From Bacteroidota bacterium (GTDB lineage Bacteria > Bacteroidota > Bacteroidia > Palsa-965), in NCBI GenBank assembly GCA_003153435.1, contig PLYR01000020.1, positions 1 to 64,000 on the forward strand: a stretch of DNA of 64,000 nucleotides, read 5' to 3'. The position numbers were made by a program, and so were the translations under genes. Below are positions 43,579-52,516 of this stretch, in pieces (the stretch's first letter is position 1; each line of letters opens with the position of its first letter). Under the pieces are notes generated by a model that searched no databases, was not told the origin of the DNA, and saw nothing but the letters and a program-made list of their open reading frames with translations.

Positions 43579-44892
43579 ATGTCAGAGTTAGAATTGATCA
43601 TGCCAAAAATGGGTGAGAGTGTTGCAGAAGCAACGATCATCAAGTGGCTAAAGAAAGAAGGCGATAAAGTAGCTATGGATGAGGCTGTTCTGGAAATAGC
43701 GACTGACAAGGTAGATTCTGAAATTCCTTCTCCTCATGCCGGCATTCTTACAAAAATACTTTTTAAAGAGGGGGATGTCGTACAGGTAGGAAAAGCGGTG
43801 GCTATGATCAGCTCAGAAGTTAGCGTAAATGGCAAATCAACAGATACAGCTGCTGCTCCGGTAAAATCAGAATCGGTACATGCAGAAGCAAAAAAAACAC
43901 CCGTGTCCGCCGGAGTGGAAATGGTCAAATCAGGGGCATCCGGAAAATTCTATTCCCCCTTGGTACGAAGTATTGCCAAACAGGAAGGGATCAGTATTCA
44001 TGAACTTGAATCTATAACCGGTACCGGTTTGCTGGGAAGGGTGACCAAGAATGATATCCTGGCTTATCTGCCTATGAAAGGCAAAGGCGGAGCAGGGAAA
44101 ACCACCCAGCCTGAAAAGACCTTTCAAAATCCAAGCACCTCAAATGGTTCCTCCCATGCCAAGCCCACAATTTCAGTAGGTGCCGGAGATGAAATTATTG
44201 AAATGGACCGGATGCGTAAGCTCATTGCCGACCACATGGTCATGAGCAAACATACCTCCCCTCATGTTACTTCCTTCGTAGAAGCAGATGTAACCAATAT
44301 GGTGCTCTGGAGAGATAAAGTCAAAGGACCTTTCGAAAAAAGAGAAGGCGAAAAGCTCACCTTTACTCCTATCCTTATAGAAGCTCTGGTGAAAGCCATC
44401 AAAGACTTTCCGATGATTAATATCTCCCTGGATGGAACGACCATCATTAAACGGAAACATATCAATATTGGCATGGCAACAGCTTTGCCAAGCGGAAATC
44501 TGATTGTTCCCGTCATCAAAGATGCTGATCAGCTGAACCTGACCGGACTGACCAAGGCTGTAAACGATCTCGCTTTCAGAGCACGGAACAACAAACTGGT
44601 TCCGGATGATATTTCCGGAGGAACCTATACTATTTCAAATGTCGGGTCTTTTGGTAATGTCATGGGCACCCCGATTATTAATCAGCCCCAGGTTGCAATC
44701 ATGGCTGTTGGAGTCATCAAGAAAAAGCCGGCGGTTATTGAAACACCTTCCGGAGACCTTATCGGCATCAGACACTTTATGTTCCTCTCTCACTCCTATG
44801 ATCACCGGGTGGTAGATGGATCTTTGGGTGGACAGTTTGTGAGAAGAGTGGCCGATTACCTGGAACAATTTGATATGAACAGAGCATTTTAA
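43579..44892 (+). CDS. Lipoyl-dependent 2-oxo acid dehydrogenase E2 acyltransferase
   Basis: The order is: lipoyl domain (residues 1-78, lipoylated Lys44 in IATDKVDSEIPSP), flexible Ala/Lys linker, peripheral-subunit-binding domain (about 125-163, FYSPLVRSIAKQEGISIHELESI), second linker, and catalytic acyltransferase core with SYDHRVVDG near the C-terminus. E2 passes acyl groups from E1 to CoA. The single lipoyl domain suggests a branched-chain or 2-oxoglutarate type rather than a multi-lipoyl pyruvate E2, but this is not decisive. No E1 or E3 gene is in the window. Length (437) is normal. Confidence 0.92.
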   Translation: MSELELIMPKMGESVAEATIIKWLKKEGDKVAMDEAVLEIATDKVDSEIPSPHAGILTKILFKEGDVVQVGKAVAMISSEVSVNGKSTDTAAAPVKSESVHAEAKKTPVSAGVEMVKSGASGKFYSPLVRSIAKQEGISIHELESITGTGLLGRVTKNDILAYLPMKGKGGAGKTTQPEKTFQNPSTSNGSSHAKPTISVGAGDEIIEMDRMRKLIADHMVMSKHTSPHVTSFVEADVTNMVLWRDKVKGPFEKREGEKLTFTPILIEALVKAIKDFPMINISLDGTTIIKRKHINIGMATALPSGNLIVPVIKDADQLNLTGLTKAVNDLAFRARNNKLVPDDISGGTYTISNVGSFGNVMGTPIINQPQVAIMAVGVIKKKPAVIETPSGDLIGIRHFMFLSHSYDHRVVDGSLGGQFVRRVADYLEQFDMNRAF

Positions 44893-44935
44893 GAGGGGAT
44901 AGAAGATATTACCATTAAACTCCCAATCCAAACTG

Positions 44936-46996
44936 ATGAAAAAAATTTATCTGTTCCTTCTCCTCTCTGCATTCACGACCACTTTATTCTGCCAGCAAAA
45001 AGAAAGCGCCGCACTTAAAAAAAAGTTCGAGGAAGCGGAAGCTCTCTTCAATAAGGATCTCTTTACGATGGCCATTCCGGTTTACCAAACTGTATCCAAT
45101 GGAGATACCGGAAATTACAATGTGCTGTATAAGCTTGGTGTTTGTTATCTCAATTCAGCCAATGAAAAACCTCGTGCTCAGGAATATCTTGAAAAAGCAA
45201 GCAAGCGGGTTTCGGCGAAATGTGATGAAAGTGTTTTTAAAGAAAAAAATGCTCCGGTGATCACTTGGTTTTATCTGGGGAAAGCCCAACACTTCAACTA
45301 TAAGTTTGATGATGCTTTAGCTTCCTTCGAAAAATTCAGGACCTTCCTAGCTCCTTCCGATGCTGAACTGACCAGGCTGACCAGTCAGGCTGAAGACTGG
45401 TGCAAGAACGGAAAGACCCTCATCCTTTCCCCGGTTAACATGAAAGTTGAAAATTTAGGCCCAGGTATAAACACCCAGTATCCTGAATACTCCCCGGTGG
45501 TGACAGCGGATGAAAGCCAGCTTTTCTTTACTTCCAGAAGACCAACGACCACCGGAGGAAAAATAGATACCCGCGACAATATGTATTTCGAAGATATCTA
45601 CTCCGCCACCAAGACAGATAGTGGCTGGGGACATGTACAAAACCTCGGAGCTCCTATCAATACTGATGGACACGATGCAACCATTGGTATCTCCGTTGAC
45701 GGACAAAGACTTTTTATGTACCGTGATGATAATGGCGATGGAAATATTTATACCAGCGATCTGCTGGGTGACAAATGGAGTGCTCCGGTAAAACTGAATG
45801 AATATATTAACTCCAATAAGTGGGAAGGATCAGTAAGTGTCAGCGCTGACGGGAATACCCTTTATTTTTCCAGCGAAAGAGAAGGGGGGTTTGGAGGGAA
45901 GGATATTTATAAAAGCCGGAAGCTTCCTAACGGAACCTGGGGACGAGCCATCAATATGGGACCCAATATCAATACCCCTTTCGATGATGATGCTCCATTT
46001 ATGCACCCTGATGGAGTAACACTCTACTTCAGTTCACAAGGTCATTCCAGCATGGGTGGCTTCGATATTTTTTATGTCACACTCAACGACAGCGGAAACT
46101 GGTCTAAGCCTGTTAACATGGGTTATCCGGTAAATACAACAGATGACGACATTTTCTATTTCCCCACCGCCGACAATAAAAGAGCTTATTACTCTTCTTT
46201 CCGCAGCGATGGTAATGGTGAAAAAGATATTTACATGCTTACCCTGCCCGAAAAAGCTGAAGCACCACTGGCTGTTTATACCGGTGAAATTACAAGCCTG
46301 ATGGGAGGAGTACCCGAAGGGGCTACCATTACCGTAAAAGACAATGCTACTGGAGAAGTGGTGGGAATATATACCCCTAACTCTTCCACCGGTAAATACC
46401 TGTTTATTCTGCCTCCCGGAAAGAATTACAATATTGCTTATGAAGCAGAAGGCTATCTCTTTCAATCGGAGAACCTCGACGTAAAAGACAGCAGCTCCTA
46501 CCGTGTGATTCATAAGGCAGTGGATCTGATGCCACTCCGTGTTGGAGAGAGGACTACTCTTAAGAATGTATTTTTTTCCAGCGGTTCTGCTGAGCTTAAA
46601 CCTGAATCAAGGACAGAGCTTGACAAACTCGTAGCTCTTATGAAAAAACATTCCAAGATCACGGTCCGAATTAACGGTCACACAGACTTGCAGGGGGCGG
46701 AGGAGATGAATATGAAGCTTTCTCAAAAAAGAGCTGAATCTGTGAAAGAGTACCTGATCAAAGAAGGAGGAATAGCCGAAGAACGTATCGTAGCGCTTGG
46801 TTTCGGCCCGCATGATCCGGTTGCTATTAATAAAAACCCCAATGGAAGCTGGAACAGAGCTGGTATGACACTGAACAGGAGGATTGAGTTCGAAATCCTG
46901 AGCCTGGATGGGAAAGTGGCAGGGAAAAATGAGGAAATAAAGGTTCCGGAAGAGTTAAAACCGAAGGATAAAGAGAAGGAAAAGGATAAAAAATAA
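44936..46996 (+). CDS. PorE-like protein: TPR, PD40 propeller, CarboxypepD-reg-like, OmpA domain
   Basis: A signal (MKKIYLFLLLSAFTTTLFCQ) is followed by TPRs, about five PD40 blades (YPEYSPVVTADESQLFFTSRRP, GGKDIYKSRKLPNGTWG, DDDAPFMHPDGVTLYFSSQGH, MGGFDIFYVTLND), a small sandwich (ITSLMGGVPEGATITVKDNATGEV) and a complete OmpA domain (LKNVFFSSGSAELKPESRTELDKL, INGHTDLQGAEEMN, ERIVALGFG). This is the order of PorE, the T9SS component that binds peptidoglycan. Which paralogue serves the T9SS here cannot be told. The Lys/Glu-rich tail is low complexity. It is the first of three tandem paralogues. Confidence 0.85.
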   Translation: MKKIYLFLLLSAFTTTLFCQQKESAALKKKFEEAEALFNKDLFTMAIPVYQTVSNGDTGNYNVLYKLGVCYLNSANEKPRAQEYLEKASKRVSAKCDESVFKEKNAPVITWFYLGKAQHFNYKFDDALASFEKFRTFLAPSDAELTRLTSQAEDWCKNGKTLILSPVNMKVENLGPGINTQYPEYSPVVTADESQLFFTSRRPTTTGGKIDTRDNMYFEDIYSATKTDSGWGHVQNLGAPINTDGHDATIGISVDGQRLFMYRDDNGDGNIYTSDLLGDKWSAPVKLNEYINSNKWEGSVSVSADGNTLYFSSEREGGFGGKDIYKSRKLPNGTWGRAINMGPNINTPFDDDAPFMHPDGVTLYFSSQGHSSMGGFDIFYVTLNDSGNWSKPVNMGYPVNTTDDDIFYFPTADNKRAYYSSFRSDGNGEKDIYMLTLPEKAEAPLAVYTGEITSLMGGVPEGATITVKDNATGEVVGIYTPNSSTGKYLFILPPGKNYNIAYEAEGYLFQSENLDVKDSSSYRVIHKAVDLMPLRVGERTTLKNVFFSSGSAELKPESRTELDKLVALMKKHSKITVRINGHTDLQGAEEMNMKLSQKRAESVKEYLIKEGGIAEERIVALGFGPHDPVAINKNPNGSWNRAGMTLNRRIEFEILSLDGKVAGKNEEIKVPEELKPKDKEKEKDKK

Positions 46997-47097
46997 ATAA
47001 ATCCTGAAATCGACCTCGGGCTCCTGTAAAATGATAAAAGAATATAAGAATATCTTGAATGGCATTAGAAAATCCATGGCTGTTAGGTAATTAATCT

Positions 47098-47169
47098 TAC
47101 TTTTGTCCGTATTTTTGGCTGATTTCAATCTTAGCCCAGGAGCCTTATTTATTCGATCAACTATTTTTG
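47098..47169 (+). promoter_or_regulatory. Cluster of -7-like boxes before the second PorE-like gene
   Basis: Three exact TAnnTTTG matches occur in the 209-base gap: TACTTTTG (47098-47105), TATTTTTG (47110-47117) and TATTTTTG (47162-47169). None has a clear -33 partner, so which is used is uncertain. They suggest that the second gene is not only transcribed from upstream. Confidence 0.35.
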
Positions 47170-47205
47170 CATGAAGTTCATTTTAAGTTCTTTAATATCA
47201 ATCCT

Positions 47206-49341
47206 ATGACAAGAAGATTACTAATCGGATTCTCGTTTTTATTATGTGTTTTTAGCCAGGTTTCGAGTGCCCAGGATATGGCTACTTATAGGGAAAAATT
47301 TACGGAAGGGAATTATCTCATCATTGAGGAGAACTTCACTCAGGCTTTGAAAAATTTCCTGGAAGCTTATGCGATAGACTCTACCAATGCGAACATTAAC
47401 TATAAACTGGGTTATTGTTACATGAAGTCCTCTACCGAAAAATACAAAGCAACACATTACCTGGAGAAAGCTTGTCAGAATGTCTCTCATAATTATACCG
47501 ACCTGGAACCCCGGGAGAAAAAAGCCCCTGATAATGCATATTATTTTCTTGGTCAGGCCTACCACCTTAACTACCGCTTCGATGAGGCCATTGAAAACTT
47601 TACAAAATTCAAAGAAATTATAGGCCCAAAAAATAAAGAATTCAACAGGGACATAGACCGCAGGATTGAAATCTGTAAAAACGGAAAAGAATTTTACAGT
47701 GTTCCCACCAAGGTAGACATCATCAACCTTGGAGATTCGATCAATACAACCTACCCGGAGTATAGCCCAGTGGTTACTGCGGATGAGAATATGCTCATCT
47801 TCACATCCAGAAGACCAGGTAGTACCGGAGGTGAAATGGGACCCGATGGACTTTACTACGAAGATATTTACGTTTCCTATAAAAAACCCGACGGCACCTG
47901 GACAGAAGCTAAGAGTATTGGTCCGAATGTAAATACAGGAGGGAACGAAGCCTCCATTTCTCTTACCGCCGACGGACAACAATTATTCATTTATAAAGAT
48001 GATAATGGAGGGGATATCTACCTGAGTCATCTGGATGGTGACAGTTGGAGTTATCCGGAACCACTTGGTGGTGATATCAATTCGAAGACCTGGGAAACCC
48101 ATGCCTGTATGACGGCAGACGGATCGACACTGTATTTCGTAAGCGACCGGGCTGGAGGATTTGGTGGACGGGATATTTACAAGTGCGTAAAACTTCCGAA
48201 CGGAAAATGGTCTAAAGCAACCAACCTGGGTCCAACCATTAACACAGAATACGATGAGGACAGCCCTTTTATTCACCCGAATAAAGTCGATCTGTTCTTC
48301 AGCTCCCGTGGTCATAAAACAATGGGTGGCTTCGACATCTTCTTCTCCACCCTGAACCCGGATTCGAACAAATGGTCTGAACCCATGAACATCGGATACC
48401 CGATCAATACAACGGATGATGATATTTTTTATGTAGCAACCCCTGATGGAAAGCGTGCCTACTACTCCTCTGCACGACCCGGAGGATTCGGTGACAAGGA
48501 TATCTATATGATCAAGTTCCAGGATTCAGCTCCTGCTGAAAAGGCTGTGGCACTAATCAAGGGTATTGTTTCCTCCGCCGACGGAGCAGAAATTCCACTG
48601 GATATCCTCATAACCGCAACAGACTCCAGTACACTGGAACAGGTTTCCAATACCAAACCCATTCACCGTACCGGTAGTTATTCCATGATTCTGGAAACCG
48701 GTAAGACCTATTATCTGAATTATTTGGTGAATGGAAAAGTGATGTCTTCCGATACGATCAGGATTCCTGTCGGAGCTAACTATACTCAATATGACAGACC
48801 CTTGCTTCTGAATGGAATTATTCTGAAAAAAACTTCTCCTGAGGATGTAGTGAAGACCACTCCAAAAGATTCTTCCTTAGTAAAAGTTACTCCGGTTAAA
48901 GTCATACCTCATACCGATAAAGACCACGTAGGGGCTCCAAAGAAACAGGTTACTTATAATAACGGACCTGAATTCCGGATTTATTTCTCCTATAACGTAC
49001 ACAATGTAGAACTTACAAATCCAGACTTCGTAAAGTATATGGATTCTCTGCAAGCTGTTGTATTGAAAGGAAATGTAAAGCTCTTAATCACTGGCTCTGC
49101 TTCTCAGGTTCCAACTCCCTTATTTAACGGTAATAAAGGACTTGCAAACCAACGGGCTGCTGACATGAAGGATATCATCATCCAAGTTATGAAAGCCAGG
49201 AACATGGATCTTGCGAAGGTGGAATTTGTAACTCCTCCGGTTGCTCTTATTCAAGGTCCTCCTTATCAGGCTGACGCTGAGAAAAACAAAGCTCAATTCG
49301 AGAAGTATCAGTATGTTAGTGTCAAATACATCTCTAAATAA
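47206..49341 (+). CDS. PorE-like paralogue with divergent OmpA-like C-terminus
   Basis: The start is set at the ATG at 47206 (MTRRLLIGFSFLLCVFSQVSSAQ, a signal peptide); the ORF-track start is a TTG further upstream. TPR and PD40 parts are close to the previous gene (TYPEYSPVVTADENMLIFTSRRP, GGRDIYKCVKLPNGKWS, MGGFDIFFSTLN). The C-terminal 130 residues (FRIYFSYNVHNVELTNPDFVKYM, KLLITGSASQVPTPLFNGNKGLANQRAADMK) keep the outline of an OmpA domain but lose the GHTD motif, so peptidoglycan binding may be lost or changed. Confidence 0.82.
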   Translation: MTRRLLIGFSFLLCVFSQVSSAQDMATYREKFTEGNYLIIEENFTQALKNFLEAYAIDSTNANINYKLGYCYMKSSTEKYKATHYLEKACQNVSHNYTDLEPREKKAPDNAYYFLGQAYHLNYRFDEAIENFTKFKEIIGPKNKEFNRDIDRRIEICKNGKEFYSVPTKVDIINLGDSINTTYPEYSPVVTADENMLIFTSRRPGSTGGEMGPDGLYYEDIYVSYKKPDGTWTEAKSIGPNVNTGGNEASISLTADGQQLFIYKDDNGGDIYLSHLDGDSWSYPEPLGGDINSKTWETHACMTADGSTLYFVSDRAGGFGGRDIYKCVKLPNGKWSKATNLGPTINTEYDEDSPFIHPNKVDLFFSSRGHKTMGGFDIFFSTLNPDSNKWSEPMNIGYPINTTDDDIFYVATPDGKRAYYSSARPGGFGDKDIYMIKFQDSAPAEKAVALIKGIVSSADGAEIPLDILITATDSSTLEQVSNTKPIHRTGSYSMILETGKTYYLNYLVNGKVMSSDTIRIPVGANYTQYDRPLLLNGIILKKTSPEDVVKTTPKDSSLVKVTPVKVIPHTDKDHVGAPKKQVTYNNGPEFRIYFSYNVHNVELTNPDFVKYMDSLQAVVLKGNVKLLITGSASQVPTPLFNGNKGLANQRAADMKDIIIQVMKARNMDLAKVEFVTPPVALIQGPPYQADAEKNKAQFEKYQYVSVKYISK

Positions 49342-49364
49342 ATGACAATCGATCGGTTTCAATT

Positions 49365-50969
49365 TTGACACTTATTTCACACGTGATATACAGAATCGGG
49401 CCCCTACATTATTGCTTTATAGTCCTGTTCATGGCCTGCTCGTTTATACAGGCACAGACCTCTTCTAAATCAGGTCCTGATCCTGAAGATGCATACGAGC
49501 ATTTCCGTCATGGTAATTACAGTATGGCTCTTAAAGTCTATAAGGTTCTTTATAAAAAAGATAAGAACAATATTGATTATAATTATAAGATCGCCCAGTG
49601 CTATCTGAATACCAATATCAATAAAAAAGAATCCATCCCCTACCTTGAATTTGTAACCAAACAACCCCACTACGATCCGAATGCACTTTTCGATCTGGGT
49701 AGGGCATATCACTATGCCAATCGGTTTGACGATGCTGTTAAAGCCTTTAAGGAATACAAAGAGAAGGTTGGCGACAAGGATGCAGAAAAGGTTGACCACG
49801 AAATTGAAACCTGTTACAATGGAAAAGAGCTTGTTAAATTCCCTGTCAAGGTTACCTTTGAAAATCTCAAAGAACTGAACTCCGAATATCCTGACTATTA
49901 CCCATTCACAACCAGCAGTGAATCCTTTCTGGTATTTACTTCCAGAAGAAAAGGAAACGTTGGTGCTTCTTCCGTTGAAGTGGATGGATACTATTCTTCC
50001 GACATTTATGTCTCTGCCGTAAAAGGAGGAACTTTTTTAAAGCCTAAAAATCTGGGCTCGGTAGTAAACGGACAATTTGATGAACAGTGTGTAGGGCTTG
50101 CACCAGATGGGGCCAATATGATTGTCTATATTGATAATATAACAGACGTGGGGAATCTCTACCAAAGCAAACCCGGAAAAGAAAAGGAAGGAGTTCCCAG
50201 TTTTACAAAGCCTGTTAAAATGGGCGATGTGATTAATTCGGGATTTGAAACCTCTGGTTCCTATTCCCCGGATGGAAACATTTTTTTCTTCGCCAGCGAC
50301 CGCTCTGGTGGAAAGGGAGGAACGGATATCTATATGGTTAAGAAGCTCCCTACCGGCGACTGGGCCGTGCCTCAACCTATTACCATTATTAATACCAAAT
50401 ACAGGGAAGACTTCCCGTTTATGGCCTCTGATGGAAAAACCCTTTTCTTCTCCTCTGAAGGACATTCAAGCATGGGGGGATTCGATCTGTTTAAAACCGT
50501 TTATAACGAAGAAACCAATGCCTGGTCTGCACCTAAAAATCTTGGGTATCCGATAAACGACAGCCAGGATAACCGATCCATCTCTTTTTCAAAAGATAAC
50601 CGCTATGGTTATATCTCTTCAGCAAGAGAAGGTGGAATGGGCGACCTGGATATTTACCGCATTACCTTTGATGAAATGAACCCTCGTTATACCATTGTAA
50701 CCGGATACATCATGATCGGTGATTCCACCAATAAGAAAAAGGCCAACAATTCCATTATTACGGTTACTAATGCGGTTAACTCCAAACATGTAGGTAACTA
50801 TACCCCGGCACCCGGAAGTGGGAATTATGTGATGGCACTTCCTCCCGGAAAATATACGATGAGCGTGGATTGCCCGGGAACAAAACCTTTTACAACCCCA
50901 TTGCAAATCCTCGACCTGGGCTCTTTCCAGCCTGAAACCACCTTAAATGTGCTGCTCAATCCGAAGTGA
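49365..50969 (+). CDS. PorE-like paralogue without an OmpA domain
   Basis: This third member has TPRs (HFRHGNYSMALKVYKVLYKKDKNNIDYNYKIAQCYL), a PD40 propeller (YPDYYPFTTSSESFLVFTSRRK, GGTDIYMVKKLPTGDW, MGGFDLFKTVYNEE) and a final sandwich (ITVTNAVNSKHVGNYTPAPGSGNYVMALPPGKYTM), ending where the others continue into OmpA. The start is a TTG at 49365 or a GTG at 49383; both give a signal peptide ending FIQAQ, while the only ATG nearby would remove it. The gap to the previous gene is 23 bases. Confidence 0.8.
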   Translation: MTLISHVIYRIGPLHYCFIVLFMACSFIQAQTSSKSGPDPEDAYEHFRHGNYSMALKVYKVLYKKDKNNIDYNYKIAQCYLNTNINKKESIPYLEFVTKQPHYDPNALFDLGRAYHYANRFDDAVKAFKEYKEKVGDKDAEKVDHEIETCYNGKELVKFPVKVTFENLKELNSEYPDYYPFTTSSESFLVFTSRRKGNVGASSVEVDGYYSSDIYVSAVKGGTFLKPKNLGSVVNGQFDEQCVGLAPDGANMIVYIDNITDVGNLYQSKPGKEKEGVPSFTKPVKMGDVINSGFETSGSYSPDGNIFFFASDRSGGKGGTDIYMVKKLPTGDWAVPQPITIINTKYREDFPFMASDGKTLFFSSEGHSSMGGFDLFKTVYNEETNAWSAPKNLGYPINDSQDNRSISFSKDNRYGYISSAREGGMGDLDIYRITFDEMNPRYTIVTGYIMIGDSTNKKKANNSIITVTNAVNSKHVGNYTPAPGSGNYVMALPPGKYTMSVDCPGTKPFTTPLQILDLGSFQPETTLNVLLNPK

Positions 50970-51059
50970 CCACTACCTGTTTCAAAAGTGCAACGGCTTC
51001 TCCCTTGTGGCTTTTTTATATTCCTGTTCCTCTCCTCTTCACTAATATCCTATAACCGT

Positions 51060-51875
51060 ATGCAACTACTCAATTTAAAACGTCCGATTGCTTTTTTTGA
51101 CCTCGAAACAACAGGAGTAAATGTGGCCAGTGATCGAATTGTAGAAATCGCTATTGTCAAGATCATGCCTGACGGAAGCAAAGAGTGCAAGGATAAAAGG
51201 ATTAATCCCGGAATTCCAATTCCTCTTGAATCTTCACTTGTACATGGGATATACGACAAAGACGTCGCCGATGCGCCGACATTCAAAGCCATAGGAAAGA
51301 GTCTGGCTGAATTTCTGAAAGACTGTGACCTTGGCGGTTACAATTCCAACAAGTTTGACATTCCGTTGCTGATGGAAGAGTTCCTGCGGGCGGAGATAGA
51401 GTTTAATCTGGAAGACAGGAATTGTGTAGATGTGCAGAATATTTTCCATCAGATGGAACAGCGGACACTCAAGGCAGCATACCAATTCTACTGCGGCAAA
51501 GAACTCATCAATGCGCACAGCGCCCTGGCTGATATTGAGGCAACTTACGAAGTTTTTCTTGCGCAGATTGATCGTTATAAAGACAAAGAATTTACCGACA
51601 AAGCAGGAAATAAATCAATACCAGTAGTTAATGACATGAAGGCTTTGAACGATTTTACCAAGGTCACCAAAAATGTGGATCTGGCAGGCCGAATTGTATA
51701 TAATGATAAAGGTGTAGAAGTCTTTAATTTTGGTAAACACACAGGGAAACCTGTTGCAGAGGTGCTAAAAGCAGAACCTTCTTATTATGCCTGGATGCAA
51801 CAGGGAGATTTTCCTTTGTATACCAAGAAAGTGCTTACCCGGATAAAACTAAAAAACCTCAACACCAAAGAATAA
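51060..51875 (+). CDS. DnaQ-like 3'-5' exonuclease (DEDDh) with extra C-terminal domain
   Basis: The protein has 271 residues from the ATG at 51060; the ORF-track start at 50988 adds a non-homologous hydrophobic stretch. The exonuclease motifs are FFDLETTGVNVASDRIVEIAIVK (Exo I, Asp and Glu), LGGYNSNKFDIPLL (Exo II) and NAHSALADIEATYEVF (Exo III, His and Asp). A C-terminal domain (GVEVFNFGKHTGKPVAEVLKAEPSYYAWMQQGDF) is like the one in exonuclease X-type proteins. It should degrade DNA or RNA ends in the cytoplasm. The FAH gene starts 5 bases after its stop. Confidence 0.88.
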   Translation: MQLLNLKRPIAFFDLETTGVNVASDRIVEIAIVKIMPDGSKECKDKRINPGIPIPLESSLVHGIYDKDVADAPTFKAIGKSLAEFLKDCDLGGYNSNKFDIPLLMEEFLRAEIEFNLEDRNCVDVQNIFHQMEQRTLKAAYQFYCGKELINAHSALADIEATYEVFLAQIDRYKDKEFTDKAGNKSIPVVNDMKALNDFTKVTKNVDLAGRIVYNDKGVEVFNFGKHTGKPVAEVLKAEPSYYAWMQQGDFPLYTKKVLTRIKLKNLNTKE

Positions 51876-51880
51876 GTCCC

Positions 51881-52492
51881 ATGAAAATCATTTGTATCGG
51901 ACGGAATTATGCCGCACATGCCAAAGAGATGAAGAGCGAAGTGCCGAAAGAACCTGTCTTCTTTATGAAGCCGGATACGGCTCTGATTATACGTAACCAG
52001 CCATTCTTTATCCCCGATTTTTCAGAAGAAATTCATCACGAAGTGGAGCTCGTCTTAAAAATCAATAAAGTCGGGAGAAATATTGAGGAAAAATTCGCAC
52101 ATAAATACTATGATGAAATCGGAATAGGCATTGATTTCACTGCCAGGGATCTTCAAGCCCGATGCAAAGAGAAAGGGCTACCCTGGGAAATGGCCAAAGC
52201 CTTTGATGGTTCTGCACCGCTTGGTGAATTCAAACGCAAAGAAGACCTTCCAAAACCTGAAATGATCGGGTTTCATCTGGATATTAACGGTAAAACCGTA
52301 CAAGAAGGGAACACTCGTGATCTGCTCTTTTCATTCGATAAAATCATAGCCTACGTCTCCCGTTTTATTACTCTGAAAAAAGGAGACCTGATCTTTACCG
52401 GAACACCTGAAGGAGTGGGGCCAGTTAAAATAAATGACAAGCTGGAAGCTTATATAGGTGAAGAAAAACTGCTCTCCTTTAATGTGAAATGA
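51881..52492 (+). CDS. Fumarylacetoacetate hydrolase (FAH) family protein
   Basis: This 203-residue short FAH protein has the metal-binding pattern of the family: IGRNYAAHAKEM at the start, the Glu pair in HHEVELVLKINK, Asp in IGIDFTARDLQ, and the late DLIFTGTPEGVGPVK. Short members include fumarylpyruvate hydrolases and oxaloacetate decarboxylases; the exact substrate is unclear. It is cytoplasmic and closely coupled to the exonuclease gene. Confidence 0.92.
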   Translation: MKIICIGRNYAAHAKEMKSEVPKEPVFFMKPDTALIIRNQPFFIPDFSEEIHHEVELVLKINKVGRNIEEKFAHKYYDEIGIGIDFTARDLQARCKEKGLPWEMAKAFDGSAPLGEFKRKEDLPKPEMIGFHLDINGKTVQEGNTRDLLFSFDKIIAYVSRFITLKKGDLIFTGTPEGVGPVKINDKLEAYIGEEKLLSFNVK

Positions 52493-52516
52493 TTTTAAAC
52501 CCAGCAGAGAAGCTCC

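Noticed and set aside
47242-47982. Minus-strand ORF of 246 residues
   Set aside because: A shadow of the second PorE-like gene.
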